A DNA stretch of 6,868 nt from Candidatus Hydrogenedentota bacterium (GCA_003552765.1 PUOI01000422.1:1-6868); one strand, 5' to 3'; shown: positions 1 through 5,265, numbered from the stretch's first letter. Translations and numbers: made by a program. Notes: generated by a model not told the origin, from the letters alone.

Positions 1-852
1 GGCGCCGCCACGAATTATCCGCTTGCCCCGCTCACGTTGTACAAGGTGGGCGGTCCCGCGCGGCTCGCCCTGTTGCCCCGCTCCATTGACGAAGCCTGCG
101 CGGCTTACGCATGGATGCGCGAGCAAGGCGAACCCACGCTCGTGCTCGGCGGCGGCTCCAATGTGCTCATCGCGGACGAGGGCTTTCCAGGCATCGTGCT
201 CATCACCACGGGGCTGAACCAGCTCGCTCCCCTCGGCGCGGACCGCTACTGGATCGAGGCGGGCGTCGAGCTGGACACGGTCGTCCGTGAACTCATGGTC
301 CCCGAGAATTACGAAGGCGCGGGCGCGCTGACCGGCATCCCCGGCTCGGTGGGCGGGGCCATCTACATGAACGCGGGCACCGTCAACGGGTCGGCCTGCG
401 CACTCTTGGAATCAGCCGAGGTCATTGACCCCGATGGCCGCCGGACGGTTCCCATGGAGCCCGCGCTTTACGGCTACCGGGGTCAGGGGTTCTGCCCGCC
501 CGGCGGACTCATCCTCGGCGGGACGTTCCGGTTTGAACGATCCGCTACCGGCCAGCAAGCGATCTACGAGCATTACATCGCTCGCCGGAAACGCACGCAG
601 CCCCAGGGCAATTGCTGCGGCAGCGTCTTCAAGAATCCGCCCGGCGAGCACGCGGGCCGGCTCATCGAGGCCTGCGGGCTTAAGGGCGAACGCCGGGGCG
701 GAGCCGTCATCAGCGAAAAACACGCCAACTTCATCATGAACGACGCCAACGCATCAAGCGAGGATATCCTCGCGCTCATCGCCCTGTGCAAGGAACGAGT
801 CTGGGACGAATTCGGCATTGCGTTGACCGAGGAAGTCTCGATAATCAGGTGA
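1..852 (+). CDS. murB: UDP-N-acetylenolpyruvoylglucosamine reductase MurB (5' end outside window)
   Basis: Cytoplasmic FAD enzyme that uses NADPH to reduce UDP-GlcNAc-enolpyruvate to UDP-N-acetylmuramate, the second committed step of peptidoglycan synthesis. The reading frame is open from base 1, and the first residues (PLAPLTLYKVGGPAR) already match the conserved MurB N-terminus, so probably only some 10-20 residues are missing; a TTG at 37 is in frame but falls inside this conserved segment. Counting from base 1, I see the FAD-binding LGGGSN at about 49-54, the GIPGSVGGAIYMNAG block at about 112-126, YxYR with the likely catalytic Arg160, CGSVFKNP at 206-213 with the proton-donor Ser208, KHANF at 240-244, and the C-terminal EEVSIIR holding the catalytic Glu (about 278). 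The 283 visible residues and the lack of an obvious Tyr-loop insertion fit type II MurB. Only pilT follows, not ddl or ftsQ, so any cell-wall cluster would lie upstream. Confidence 0.96.
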   Translation, partial: GAATNYPLAPLTLYKVGGPARLALLPRSIDEACAAYAWMREQGEPTLVLGGGSNVLIADEGFPGIVLITTGLNQLAPLGADRYWIEAGVELDTVVRELMVPENYEGAGALTGIPGSVGGAIYMNAGTVNGSACALLESAEVIDPDGRRTVPMEPALYGYRGQGFCPPGGLILGGTFRFERSATGQQAIYEHYIARRKRTQPQGNCCGSVFKNPPGEHAGRLIEACGLKGERRGGAVISEKHANFIMNDANASSEDILALIALCKERVWDEFGIALTEEVSIIR

Positions 853-897
853 GCGTCACTCAGTTGGGCCGTTGCACACTGCTCCGAAATGCGGCCA

Positions 898-926
898 TTG
901 CAACAACACGCGGCCTCGTTTATCAT
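898..926 (+). promoter_or_regulatory. Candidate sigma70-type promoter upstream of pilT
   Basis: TTGCAA at 898-903 and TATCAT at 921-926 are separated by 17 bp, matching the -35 and -10 consensus at 4 and 5 of 6 positions. It lies in the murB-pilT gap and would give a leader of about 80 nt. This suggests pilT can be transcribed independently of murB. I saw no intrinsic terminator between the two genes, so read-through is also possible. Motif only; no direct evidence. Confidence 0.4.
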
Positions 927-1012
927 GGGCGGCCGATAATGGCGCCGTGTGGCGGGAGCGGCTCGCGAAATCGTGTGTGAGCGGCCCGAGGCAATACCGA
1001 GAAAGGGATAAG

Positions 1013-2080
1013 ATGGCAAGTACGCCCTCAATGCACGGCTTGTTCGAGCAAGTCGTCCGGGAAAACGCGTCGGACCTGCTGATCAGCGCGGGCGCGCCGC
1101 CCATGCTTCGCATCAACGGCCGCTTGATGCGCACGCGCGGCGAAAGCCTGACGCCAGAGCAGACCCGCGAGATGATCTACTCCTTGCTCACCGAAAAGCA
1201 GATCGCCCATTTTGAAGAGTACAAGGAGCTGGACCTATCCTTCGCGGTGGGGCGTAAGCATCGTTTCCGCGTCAACGTGTATCTCCAGCGTCAGGCGGTC
1301 ACCGCGGCCTTCCGCCCGATTCCCGACGAGATTCCCACGCTTGACACCCTCGGACTGCCCCCTATCATGGAAGAGTTGGCCGCGGCCCGCCAAGGCCTCA
1401 TCCTCGTCACGGGTCCCACCGGCCACGGCAAGACAACCACGCAGGCCTCTCTCATCGACGTGATCAACCACAAGCGCGAAGGCCACGTCATCACCATTGA
1501 GGATCCCATCGAGTTCGTCCACTACCACCGGCGCAGCATCGTTGACCAGCGCGAGGTCGGGGGCGACACATTGGGATTCGCCCAGGCCCTGAAGTTCGTG
1601 CTGCGCCAGGATCCCGATGTCATCCTTATCGGGGAAATGCGCGACCTCGAAACCATTCAGGCCGCCCTGCGCGCCGCCGAGACGGGTCACCTCGTCTTGG
1701 CGACCCTGCACACTAACGACGCCATCCAAACAGTGGACCGAATCATCGACGTGTTTCCGGGCGAACAACAGCAGCAAATCCGGTTCGTGCTCAGCATGAC
1801 CCTGCTCGCCGTCGTTTCCCAACGCCTGCTGCGCAAGGCCGGGGGCGAAGGCCGCGTGTTGGCCTGCGAAATCTTGCGCAACAACACCGCCGTGGCCAAT
1901 CACATCCGCGAAGGGAAGACCCACCAAGTCCACAGCATTCTCGAAACCCACGGCAAGGAAGGCATGTCCACCCTGGACCGCTCCATCAAAGAACTCTACA
2001 CCAGCGGACTAGTGGACTACGAGGAAGCCGCCGCCCACGTCCGCAACGTTCAGACACTCATGGACGTTAGTCCGGGATAG
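1013..2080 (+). CDS. pilT: Type IV pilus retraction ATPase PilT
   Basis: Hexameric cytoplasmic ATPase of the secretion superfamily that powers pilus disassembly for twitching motility, DNA uptake or surface sensing. The 355 residues fit the family's usual 340-370. Start: ATG at 1013 follows GAAAGGG at 1001-1007 with a 5-nt gap; the frame is open further upstream (to 872) but that part has no PilT-like sequence. Motifs: N-terminal PAS-like domain with SDLLISAGAPPMLRINGRL at 20-38; Walker A GPTGHGKT at 134-141; Asp box ITIEDPIEFVH at 160-170; Walker B DPDVILIGEMRD at 200-211; His box from HLVLATLHTND at 226; and NTAVANHIREGK at 291-302, equivalent to the PilT-specific AIRNxxREGK helix. This last element, with EGMSTLDRSI near 316, favours PilT over PilB. 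Walker A has His138 where Ser is usual. No other pil genes are in the window, which is common for pilT. Confidence 0.95.
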   Translation: MASTPSMHGLFEQVVRENASDLLISAGAPPMLRINGRLMRTRGESLTPEQTREMIYSLLTEKQIAHFEEYKELDLSFAVGRKHRFRVNVYLQRQAVTAAFRPIPDEIPTLDTLGLPPIMEELAAARQGLILVTGPTGHGKTTTQASLIDVINHKREGHVITIEDPIEFVHYHRRSIVDQREVGGDTLGFAQALKFVLRQDPDVILIGEMRDLETIQAALRAAETGHLVLATLHTNDAIQTVDRIIDVFPGEQQQQIRFVLSMTLLAVVSQRLLRKAGGEGRVLACEILRNNTAVANHIREGKTHQVHSILETHGKEGMSTLDRSIKELYTSGLVDYEEAAAHVRNVQTLMDVSPG

Positions 2081-2131
2081 CCCTCCGTTCAAAGCGCAGT
2101 GGCCCCCCTTATCCCACGGTTTGCCAAACAG

Positions 2132-2160
2132 TTGACAGGCCACCGGAAGATTGTCATAGT
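2132..2160 (+). promoter_or_regulatory. Strong candidate extended -10 promoter for the PH-domain gene
   Basis: A perfect -35 TTGACA (2132-2137) and CATAGT (2155-2160) are spaced 17 bp apart. The -10 is preceded by TGT, giving the extended -10 TGn element. The predicted start near 2167 leaves a leader of about 78 nt before the GTG at 2245. The pilT stop lies about 50 bp upstream with no clear terminator between, so some read-through from pilT is possible. Confidence 0.6.
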
Positions 2161-2210
2161 GTAGCGGTGAGGTAATAATCCACAAAAGGGATTCTGTTCA
2201 ACTGTGCGCA

Positions 2211-2225
2211 TCCCCTAGCAGGGGA
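2211..2225 (+). promoter_or_regulatory. Leader hairpin covering an alternative upstream ribosome site
   Basis: TCCCC (2211-2215) pairs with GGGGA (2221-2225) around a TAGCA loop. The AGGGGA it ties up is the only plausible Shine-Dalgarno for an in-frame GTG at 2230. The stronger GGAGGAG at 2232-2238 lies outside the stem, 6 nt before the GTG at 2245. This supports 2245 as the main start. CCC can also pair with GGGAT at 2188-2192, so alternative folds exist. Confidence 0.35.
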
Positions 2226-2244
2226 ACGTGTGGAGGAGAGAGTC

Positions 2245-2832
2245 GTGACGGTCCAGCTACGCGAACGAATACTTCAGGAAGCCGAGTTCTCCCCAAACGC
2301 CGTGACGTATTACGTCATGTCGGCCACGATAGCCTGTGTCGCCAGTGTGGTGGGAATTCCATTTGTCATTTTCTTGCCCCTGTTGGCGCGCTGGTACTAT
2401 CGCCGCTACTACCAGAACCTTCGGGTGGTGCTCACCAGCCGGGATCTCAAGGTGTTCCGCGGCATTTGGATGCGCGAAGAGAAGACGATCCCTTTGGAGA
2501 AGATCACCGATCTGCGAGTCTACCAGGGCCCCATCATGCGGCAGCTCGGCCTAAAGGGGCTCGCCGTGGAAACGGCGGGAAGCAGCGGCGCACAAGGCGG
2601 CGCTTTGGTGACGGTTCTCGGTATTGAGAACACCGATGACTTCCGCGACACGGCCTTGAACCAACGCGACCGCATCGCGGATCAACAAGACGCGGCATCC
2701 GCGCCCGCGCCGGTCACGCCCCAACCCGCCATGAACGAAGCACCCGCCTTGGAGACCTTAAACGCCATCCTTGATACCCTGCGGCGTATCGAGGAGCGCC
2801 TTTCGCGGGAACCCCAACCTCCAGCGCGCTAG
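2245..2832 (+). CDS. Bacterial PH-domain membrane protein (YdbS/bPH2-like)
   Basis: Predicted inner-membrane protein with one cytoplasmic pleckstrin-homology-like domain of the bPH_2 (DUF304) type; the molecular function of this family is largely unknown. From GTG 2245 (195 aa; GGAGGAG at 2232-2238, spacer 6) it has a hydrophobic stretch at about 20-48 that can form a hairpin or one to two helices, broken by Gly37-Ile-Pro39, then a basic WYYRRYY anchor at 50-56. The PH-like core is at about 58-135: RVVLTSRDLKVFRGIW, then EKTIPLEKITDLRVYQG and LGLKGLAVETAG. This alternation (LT..L....G, iPl.kI.d..., lGl..l.veTag) is the bPH_2 signature. A Pro/Ala-rich linker (about 150-168) leads to a charged amphipathic helix at 169-189 (LETLNAILDTLRRIEERL) that could be a short coiled coil or partner-binding element. 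A GTG at 2230 in the same frame is a less likely start. It stands alone, without the second bPH2 paralogue often seen beside ydbS (ydbT). Confidence 0.75.
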   Translation: MTVQLRERILQEAEFSPNAVTYYVMSATIACVASVVGIPFVIFLPLLARWYYRRYYQNLRVVLTSRDLKVFRGIWMREEKTIPLEKITDLRVYQGPIMRQLGLKGLAVETAGSSGAQGGALVTVLGIENTDDFRDTALNQRDRIADQQDAASAPAPVTPQPAMNEAPALETLNAILDTLRRIEERLSREPQPPAR

Positions 2833-3153
2833 TAGAGCGTCCAGGTTAAACTTATTGAGAGGGGTAATGATTGGTGAGCCCCGAAGTGAACTCGCTACGA
2901 GGCGGCATGGCCTGGAAGCCCGCGCCACCTCACGACCAAGACAAACTGAATCAAGGCTACCAAAAAGTTAGGGACTGAAGGGGTACAGTCGCCTGTCTAT
3001 CAAGATGGCCCAGCGCGAATCCCCCGTCGCCTCGCAGAAATGCTTCTCCGGCAGTTTCCGGTTGTGGCCTATGGCGGTTGTGTGCGAGAACGTTTCAGTC
3101 TCCGGAAACAAATGAAGAGGAGGGTAAACGGCGTTGTTTCAGCGCCGGCTTGC
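2833..3153. other. Gene-poor intergenic region between PH-domain and HD-domain genes
   Basis: About 320 bp with no convincing gene. It holds the imperfect palindrome at 2899-2931, a weak GACTG/CAGTC stem at 2973-2990, and an 8-bp inverted repeat GTTTCCGG (3054-3061) / CCGGAAAC (3102-3109) with a 40-nt gap. Two very short ORFs are possible: 2867-2971 (34 codons, after GAGAGG) and 3005-3115 (36 codons, ending in an ATGA overlap with the ATG at 3112). The first is mainly the read-through of the palindrome. I found no clear promoter for the HD gene and no T-tract terminator for the PH gene. If the HD gene starts at 3112, the region shrinks accordingly. Confidence 0.6.
2899..2931. repeat. Imperfect palindrome resembling HGRDARAT-type dispersed repeats
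   Basis: Arms GAGGCGGCATGGCC (2899-2912) and GCCCGCGCCACCTC (2918-2931) flank a TGGAA loop. Of 14 paired positions, 10 are Watson-Crick, one is a G-T wobble and three mismatch. Translated on the plus strand the element reads RHGLEARATS. This closely resembles the HGRDARAT-like peptide that appears in spurious small ORFs from certain environmental bacteria, which come from a short palindromic intergenic repeat. Only one copy is in this window, so membership of a repeat family is an inference from memory of those translations. It could instead be a local RNA hairpin; no T-tract follows, so it is not a typical intrinsic terminator. Confidence 0.5.
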
Positions 3154-3747
3154 ATGACACACAATCCATCCAACACCGAAGATACGCTCGCCGCCCAGGT
3201 GCTTCGATTGTTCGAGGAGATTCACCCCTTGGACCGCGTGCCCCGTGCGGGATACGTCCTGCGGGGCGTGACGGAGCCAGAGTCCGTGGCTGCGCACAGT
3301 CACTTCGTCGCGCTCATGACCCTGTTAGTGGCCGAGGCGCATCCCGCGTTGTTCGACCGGGACAAAGCTGTGAGCATGGCGCTCATTCACGACCTCTGCG
3401 AGTCGCGGTTCATGGACATTCCCATGCCTTCGAGCGACGCCTATTTCCACGCCTCCAAGTCGCAAGCCGAACAAGATGTGACGGAAGATCTGCTGGGAGG
3501 CTTTGGCGAGCGGTTGCCAGCGCTGCATGCCGAATTGCTCAAGGCCGAATCGGCCGAGGCGCGCCTGGTGCGCGGATTGGACAAGGCCCAGATGATGGTG
3601 AAGGTCATGATGTACGAGCGGGAAGGACGCGGAAGGCTGGAGGAATTCTGGACCAATCCACGCAACTTCGCCGACTTCGGACTCGAACCAGTCAGCGCGC
3701 TTTTCGACGCCATCTGCGCCAAGGCTGGCCGTGAGCGGCCCCGATAG
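3154..3747 (+). CDS. HD-domain phosphohydrolase, YfbR/HDDC2-type (putative 5'-deoxynucleotidase)
   Basis: Predicted soluble metal-dependent phosphohydrolase of the HD_3 family; characterised relatives (E. coli YfbR, human HDDC2) release phosphate from 5'-deoxynucleotides. From ATG 3154 (197 aa, close to YfbR's roughly 200) the family pattern is in order: LDRVPRAGYVLRGVTEPESVAAHS at 26-49 with metal ligand His48; LIHDLCESRFMDIP at 77-90 with His79-Asp80, and Glu83 and Asp88 at the spacing of the catalytic acidic pair in YfbR; and LDKAQMMVKV at 142-151 with the last metal ligand Asp143. Substrate cannot be read from sequence. The start is uncertain: homology begins near residue 12, and 3154 has no Shine-Dalgarno. 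In-frame ATGs at 3112 (weak GGA upstream, preceded by an ATGA overlap with a tiny ORF) and 3040 are alternatives. A GAGGAGGG at 3117-3124 is 29 nt from 3154, too far to set that start. The 3' end faces the metallophosphoesterase gene 9 bp away. Confidence 0.85.
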   Translation: MTHNPSNTEDTLAAQVLRLFEEIHPLDRVPRAGYVLRGVTEPESVAAHSHFVALMTLLVAEAHPALFDRDKAVSMALIHDLCESRFMDIPMPSSDAYFHASKSQAEQDVTEDLLGGFGERLPALHAELLKAESAEARLVRGLDKAQMMVKVMMYEREGRGRLEEFWTNPRNFADFGLEPVSALFDAICAKAGRERPR

Positions 3748-3756
3748 ACGCGGAGG

Positions 3757-4443
3757 TTACAGCGGCTCCAATCCCAGCGCCGAGAGGCGGCCGGTCACCA
3801 TTTGGCTGTCGTAACGCGCTTCCCGAAACTCCACGCTCCAGGGATTGGTTTCGGTGTTGATGAGGGCGTAACGGGCTGCGCCATCTTCGTTCATGCCCGT
3901 GCTGCCAGGATTGACGAAAAGGGTATCCCCCACCCGGCGCTGAAAGGGGATGTGTGTCCGGCCCAAGATCACGACGTGGCTGCGTGCTTCCTCCCACTGG
4001 CGCTGAAAGCGGGATTCGGGATCATCGGGGTGAAGCCCCTCGGACTGGCTGGTCAGGGTCCCATGACACACGGTGATGCCAAGGCCTTCCAGGTGAAGAT
4101 AGCCGTGGCGGGGGAGGCTGCGGAGATATTCCAAGGTGTCTGTGCGGGCGGTCTCGTGTGTCCATTGGACCGCGCGGAATTCCGCATCCCCCCACTTCTT
4201 GCGCAGGGTCTGTTGCTTGCGTAAGAAGCGGACGGCGAAGCGATCCCGCTCCCCCTGGACCGAGAGGATCTCCCGGCTCCGGAGGATGTCCACTACCTCA
4301 TTAGGCCACGGGAACCCCACCACACAATCGCCGGTGTTAACAATGGTGTGTATGCCGGCTTCGTCAATGGCTTCAAGCACCGCCTCCAAGGCGGGCAGAT
4401 TCCCGTGAATGTCGCCTAGCGCGGCTAGTATCATAGAGAGCAT
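3757..4443 (-). CDS. YfcE-like metallophosphoesterase (Metallophos_2 family) with altered metal motifs
   Basis: Calcineurin-like phosphoesterase of 228 aa, predicted cytoplasmic, with no signal peptide. Relatives hydrolyse phosphodiesters or phosphomonoesters using two metal ions; the natural substrate here is unknown. Motifs in order: LGDIHGN at 9-15 (Asp11, His13), NTGDCVVG at 36-43 (Asp39), VQGERD at 62-67, CHGT at 126-129 (His127), GRTHIP at 161-166 (His164), and FVNPGS at 176-181, typical of the YfcE/MJ0936 group. Two expected ligands differ: Asn of GNHD/GNCD is Glu65, and the first His of GHTH is Arg162. Both belong mainly to the second metal site, so this may be a one-metal or altered-specificity enzyme. 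Start: ATG at 4443 gives MLSMILAALGD; a second in-frame ATG at 4434 is equally close to the fold's first strand, and neither has a strong Shine-Dalgarno. It is divergent from HU and convergent with the HD gene. Confidence 0.9.
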   Translation of the reverse strand: MLSMILAALGDIHGNLPALEAVLEAIDEAGIHTIVNTGDCVVGFPWPNEVVDILRSREILSVQGERDRFAVRFLRKQQTLRKKWGDAEFRAVQWTHETARTDTLEYLRSLPRHGYLHLEGLGITVCHGTLTSQSEGLHPDDPESRFQRQWEEARSHVVILGRTHIPFQRRVGDTLFVNPGSTGMNEDGAARYALINTETNPWSVEFREARYDSQMVTGRLSALGLEPL

Positions 4444-4487
4444 CCATTACAAAGGTTGGGGAAAGACATCTGGCGAAACGGGGGTGT

Positions 4488-4497
4488 ATGATATCAT
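4488..4497. promoter_or_regulatory. 10-bp perfect palindrome between divergent genes
   Basis: ATGATATCAT is fully self-complementary and lies 45 bp upstream of the metallophosphoesterase ATG, in AT-richer sequence than its surroundings. Read on the minus strand it contains a TATCAT that could act as a -10, but I found no -35 at the right distance. It could be a small operator or chance. Confidence 0.2.
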
Positions 4498-4568
4498 TTC
4501 GTCATCCGGCGCCGCCGCTTTTGGTCAACAAAATCAGGGCGTTGAGACAGCCCCCCGCAAACGCAAGG

Positions 4569-4597
4569 TTGACAAACGGCTCGCTAACCTGTATCAA
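4569..4597 (+). promoter_or_regulatory. Candidate sigma70-type promoter for the HU gene
   Basis: Perfect TTGACA at 4569-4574 and TATCAA at 4592-4597 (4 of 6 to consensus) with a 17-bp spacer. Transcription would begin near 4604, giving a leader of about 137 nt ahead of the HU start, long enough to hold the hairpins described at 4630-4657. Confidence 0.55.
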
Positions 4598-4629
4598 AGG
4601 GTGTTAAACGTTCATTCCGGCGGCATTCA

Positions 4630-4657
4630 GGGAGGGACCGCACTTTCCCGGGGGAAG
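4630..4657 (+). promoter_or_regulatory. Possible competing hairpins in the HU mRNA leader
   Basis: CTTTCC (4643-4648) can pair with GGGAAG (4652-4657), one G-U pair, around a CGG loop. The same TTCCC/TCCC segment can instead pair with GGGA repeats in GGGAGGGA at 4630-4637. CGGCGGCAT near 4617-4625 and ATGCGCCG near 4669-4676 could close an outer stem with bulges. The folds are mutually exclusive in part, but I recognise no known riboswitch or ribosomal-protein-type leader. The ribosome site at 4727-4734 is not covered by them. Confidence 0.2.
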
Positions 4658-4740
4658 CCGCTAACTTGATGCGCCGCGACCTGAGGCGTATTCTCTGTTA
4701 TTCGCAATTGCCATTGAGAGCAAACAGGAAGGAGCAAACA

Positions 4741-5070
4741 ATGCCACCCAAGAAGAACACGTCTACCAACACAACCGAAAAAAAGCCCATGACAAAGGCG
4801 GAAATCTTGTCGCACCTCTCCGAGAAGACGGGCTTGCCCAAGAAACAGGTCTCGGAAGTGGTTGATGAGTTGGTGAACCTCGCCTACCAAGAAGCGAAAG
4901 TGGGTTTCAATCTGCCTGGCCTCGGCAAGCTTGTCGTGCAGCGGCAAGAAGAGCGTAAGGGCCGCAATCCCGCAACGGGAGAGCAAATCACCATTCCCGC
5001 CAAGGACGTCCTCAAGTTTCGCATCTCGAAGACCGCCAAGGACGCTATCACGCCTCCGAAGAAAAAATGA
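4741..5070 (+). CDS. HU-family DNA-binding protein with lysine-rich tails
   Basis: Small dimeric nucleoid protein that bends and compacts DNA. ATG 4741 follows AGGAAGGAG (4726-4734) by 6 nt, an ideal start; the frame is open upstream to 4666 but without HU-like sequence. Of 109 aa, residues 17-107 form the HU/IHF fold: the helical dimerisation part MTKAEILSHLSEKTGLPKKQVSEVVDELV, then the strand FNLPGLGKLVV (usual form LxGFGxFxV), and the DNA-gripping beta arm with the hallmark GRNPATGEQITIPA near 76-89, including the tip Pro that intercalates in DNA. The protein carries about 16 extra N-terminal residues rich in Lys, Thr and Asn (MPPKKNTSTNTTEKKP) and ends in PPKKK; ordinary HU is about 90 aa. 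HU, IHF-alpha and IHF-beta cannot be separated with certainty, so no symbol is given. It has its own promoter and a strong terminator, so it is a single-gene unit. Confidence 0.93.
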   Translation: MPPKKNTSTNTTEKKPMTKAEILSHLSEKTGLPKKQVSEVVDELVNLAYQEAKVGFNLPGLGKLVVQRQEERKGRNPATGEQITIPAKDVLKFRISKTAKDAITPPKKK

Positions 5071-5094
5071 CGCGCCAACTAGCCTGAGCCCAAC

Positions 5095-5137
5095 AAAAAA
5101 CCGGCTTGCCCTTTCGGGAGGTAGGCCGGTTTTTTTT
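5095..5137 (+). terminator. Intrinsic terminator after HU, probably bidirectional
   Basis: AAAAAACCGGC (5095-5105) is complementary to GCCGGTTTTTT (5125-5135), with an inner CCC/GGG stem in the loop, and the T-tract continues to 5137 (8 T). It starts 25 bp after the HU stop. Read on the minus strand, the A-run at 5095-5100 becomes a T-tract after the same hairpin, 24 nt beyond the tRNA-Leu CCA end, so it should also stop tRNA transcription. Confidence 0.92.
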
Positions 5138-5158
5138 GTGACCGCAAGGAGGGGATGA

Positions 5159-5246
5159 TGGTGCCGGGGAAGGGACTCGAACCCTTACTCCCGCGAGGGG
5201 AACCGGATTTTGAGTCCGGCGCGTCTGCCAATTTCGCCACCCCGGC
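5159..5246 (-). tRNA. tRNA-Leu (anticodon CAA), CCA encoded
   Basis: On the minus strand the gene runs from GCCGGGG (acceptor 5' strand, complement of 5240-5246) to CCCCGGC plus discriminator A at 5162, with CCA encoded at 5161-5159. The D arm is GGCGAAATTGGCAGACGC-like, typical of tRNA-Leu. The anticodon stem CCGGA/TCCGG closes the loop CTCAAAA, giving anticodon CAA, which reads UUG codons. A long variable arm (TCCC/GGGA stem) marks a class II tRNA. The T arm is AAGGG-TTCGAGT-CCCTT. Length is 85 nt without CCA. All stems are intact. Discriminator A and the long variable arm agree with leucine identity. Confidence 0.97.
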
Positions 5247-5265
5247 ACGAAGGGTAAGCGCGCGT

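Noticed and set aside
1235..1951. Long open frame of 238 codons on the minus strand, opposite pilT
   Set aside because: It lies wholly inside a clear PilT gene, has no ribosome site or recognisable domain, and is expected from GC-rich third positions.
2081..2131. Terminator for pilT
   Set aside because: The C-run at 2103-2108 has no matching stem and no T-tract, so I could not support one.
2867..2971. 34-codon ORF after GAGAGG
   Set aside because: Its sequence is largely the read-through of the palindrome at 2899-2931, which explains it better as a repeat than as a protein.
3078..3734. Open frame of 218 codons on the plus strand in another frame over the HD gene
   Set aside because: Arg/Ala/Gly-rich nonsense-like composition; the overlapping frame carries all HD motifs.
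3802..4224. Plus-strand open frame opposite the metallophosphoesterase
   Set aside because: Complement of a gene with clear motifs; no own signals.
5159..5180. tRNA 3' end as an integration (att) site
   Set aside because: I found no second copy of the tRNA 3' end and no integrase in the window; the neighbours are housekeeping genes.
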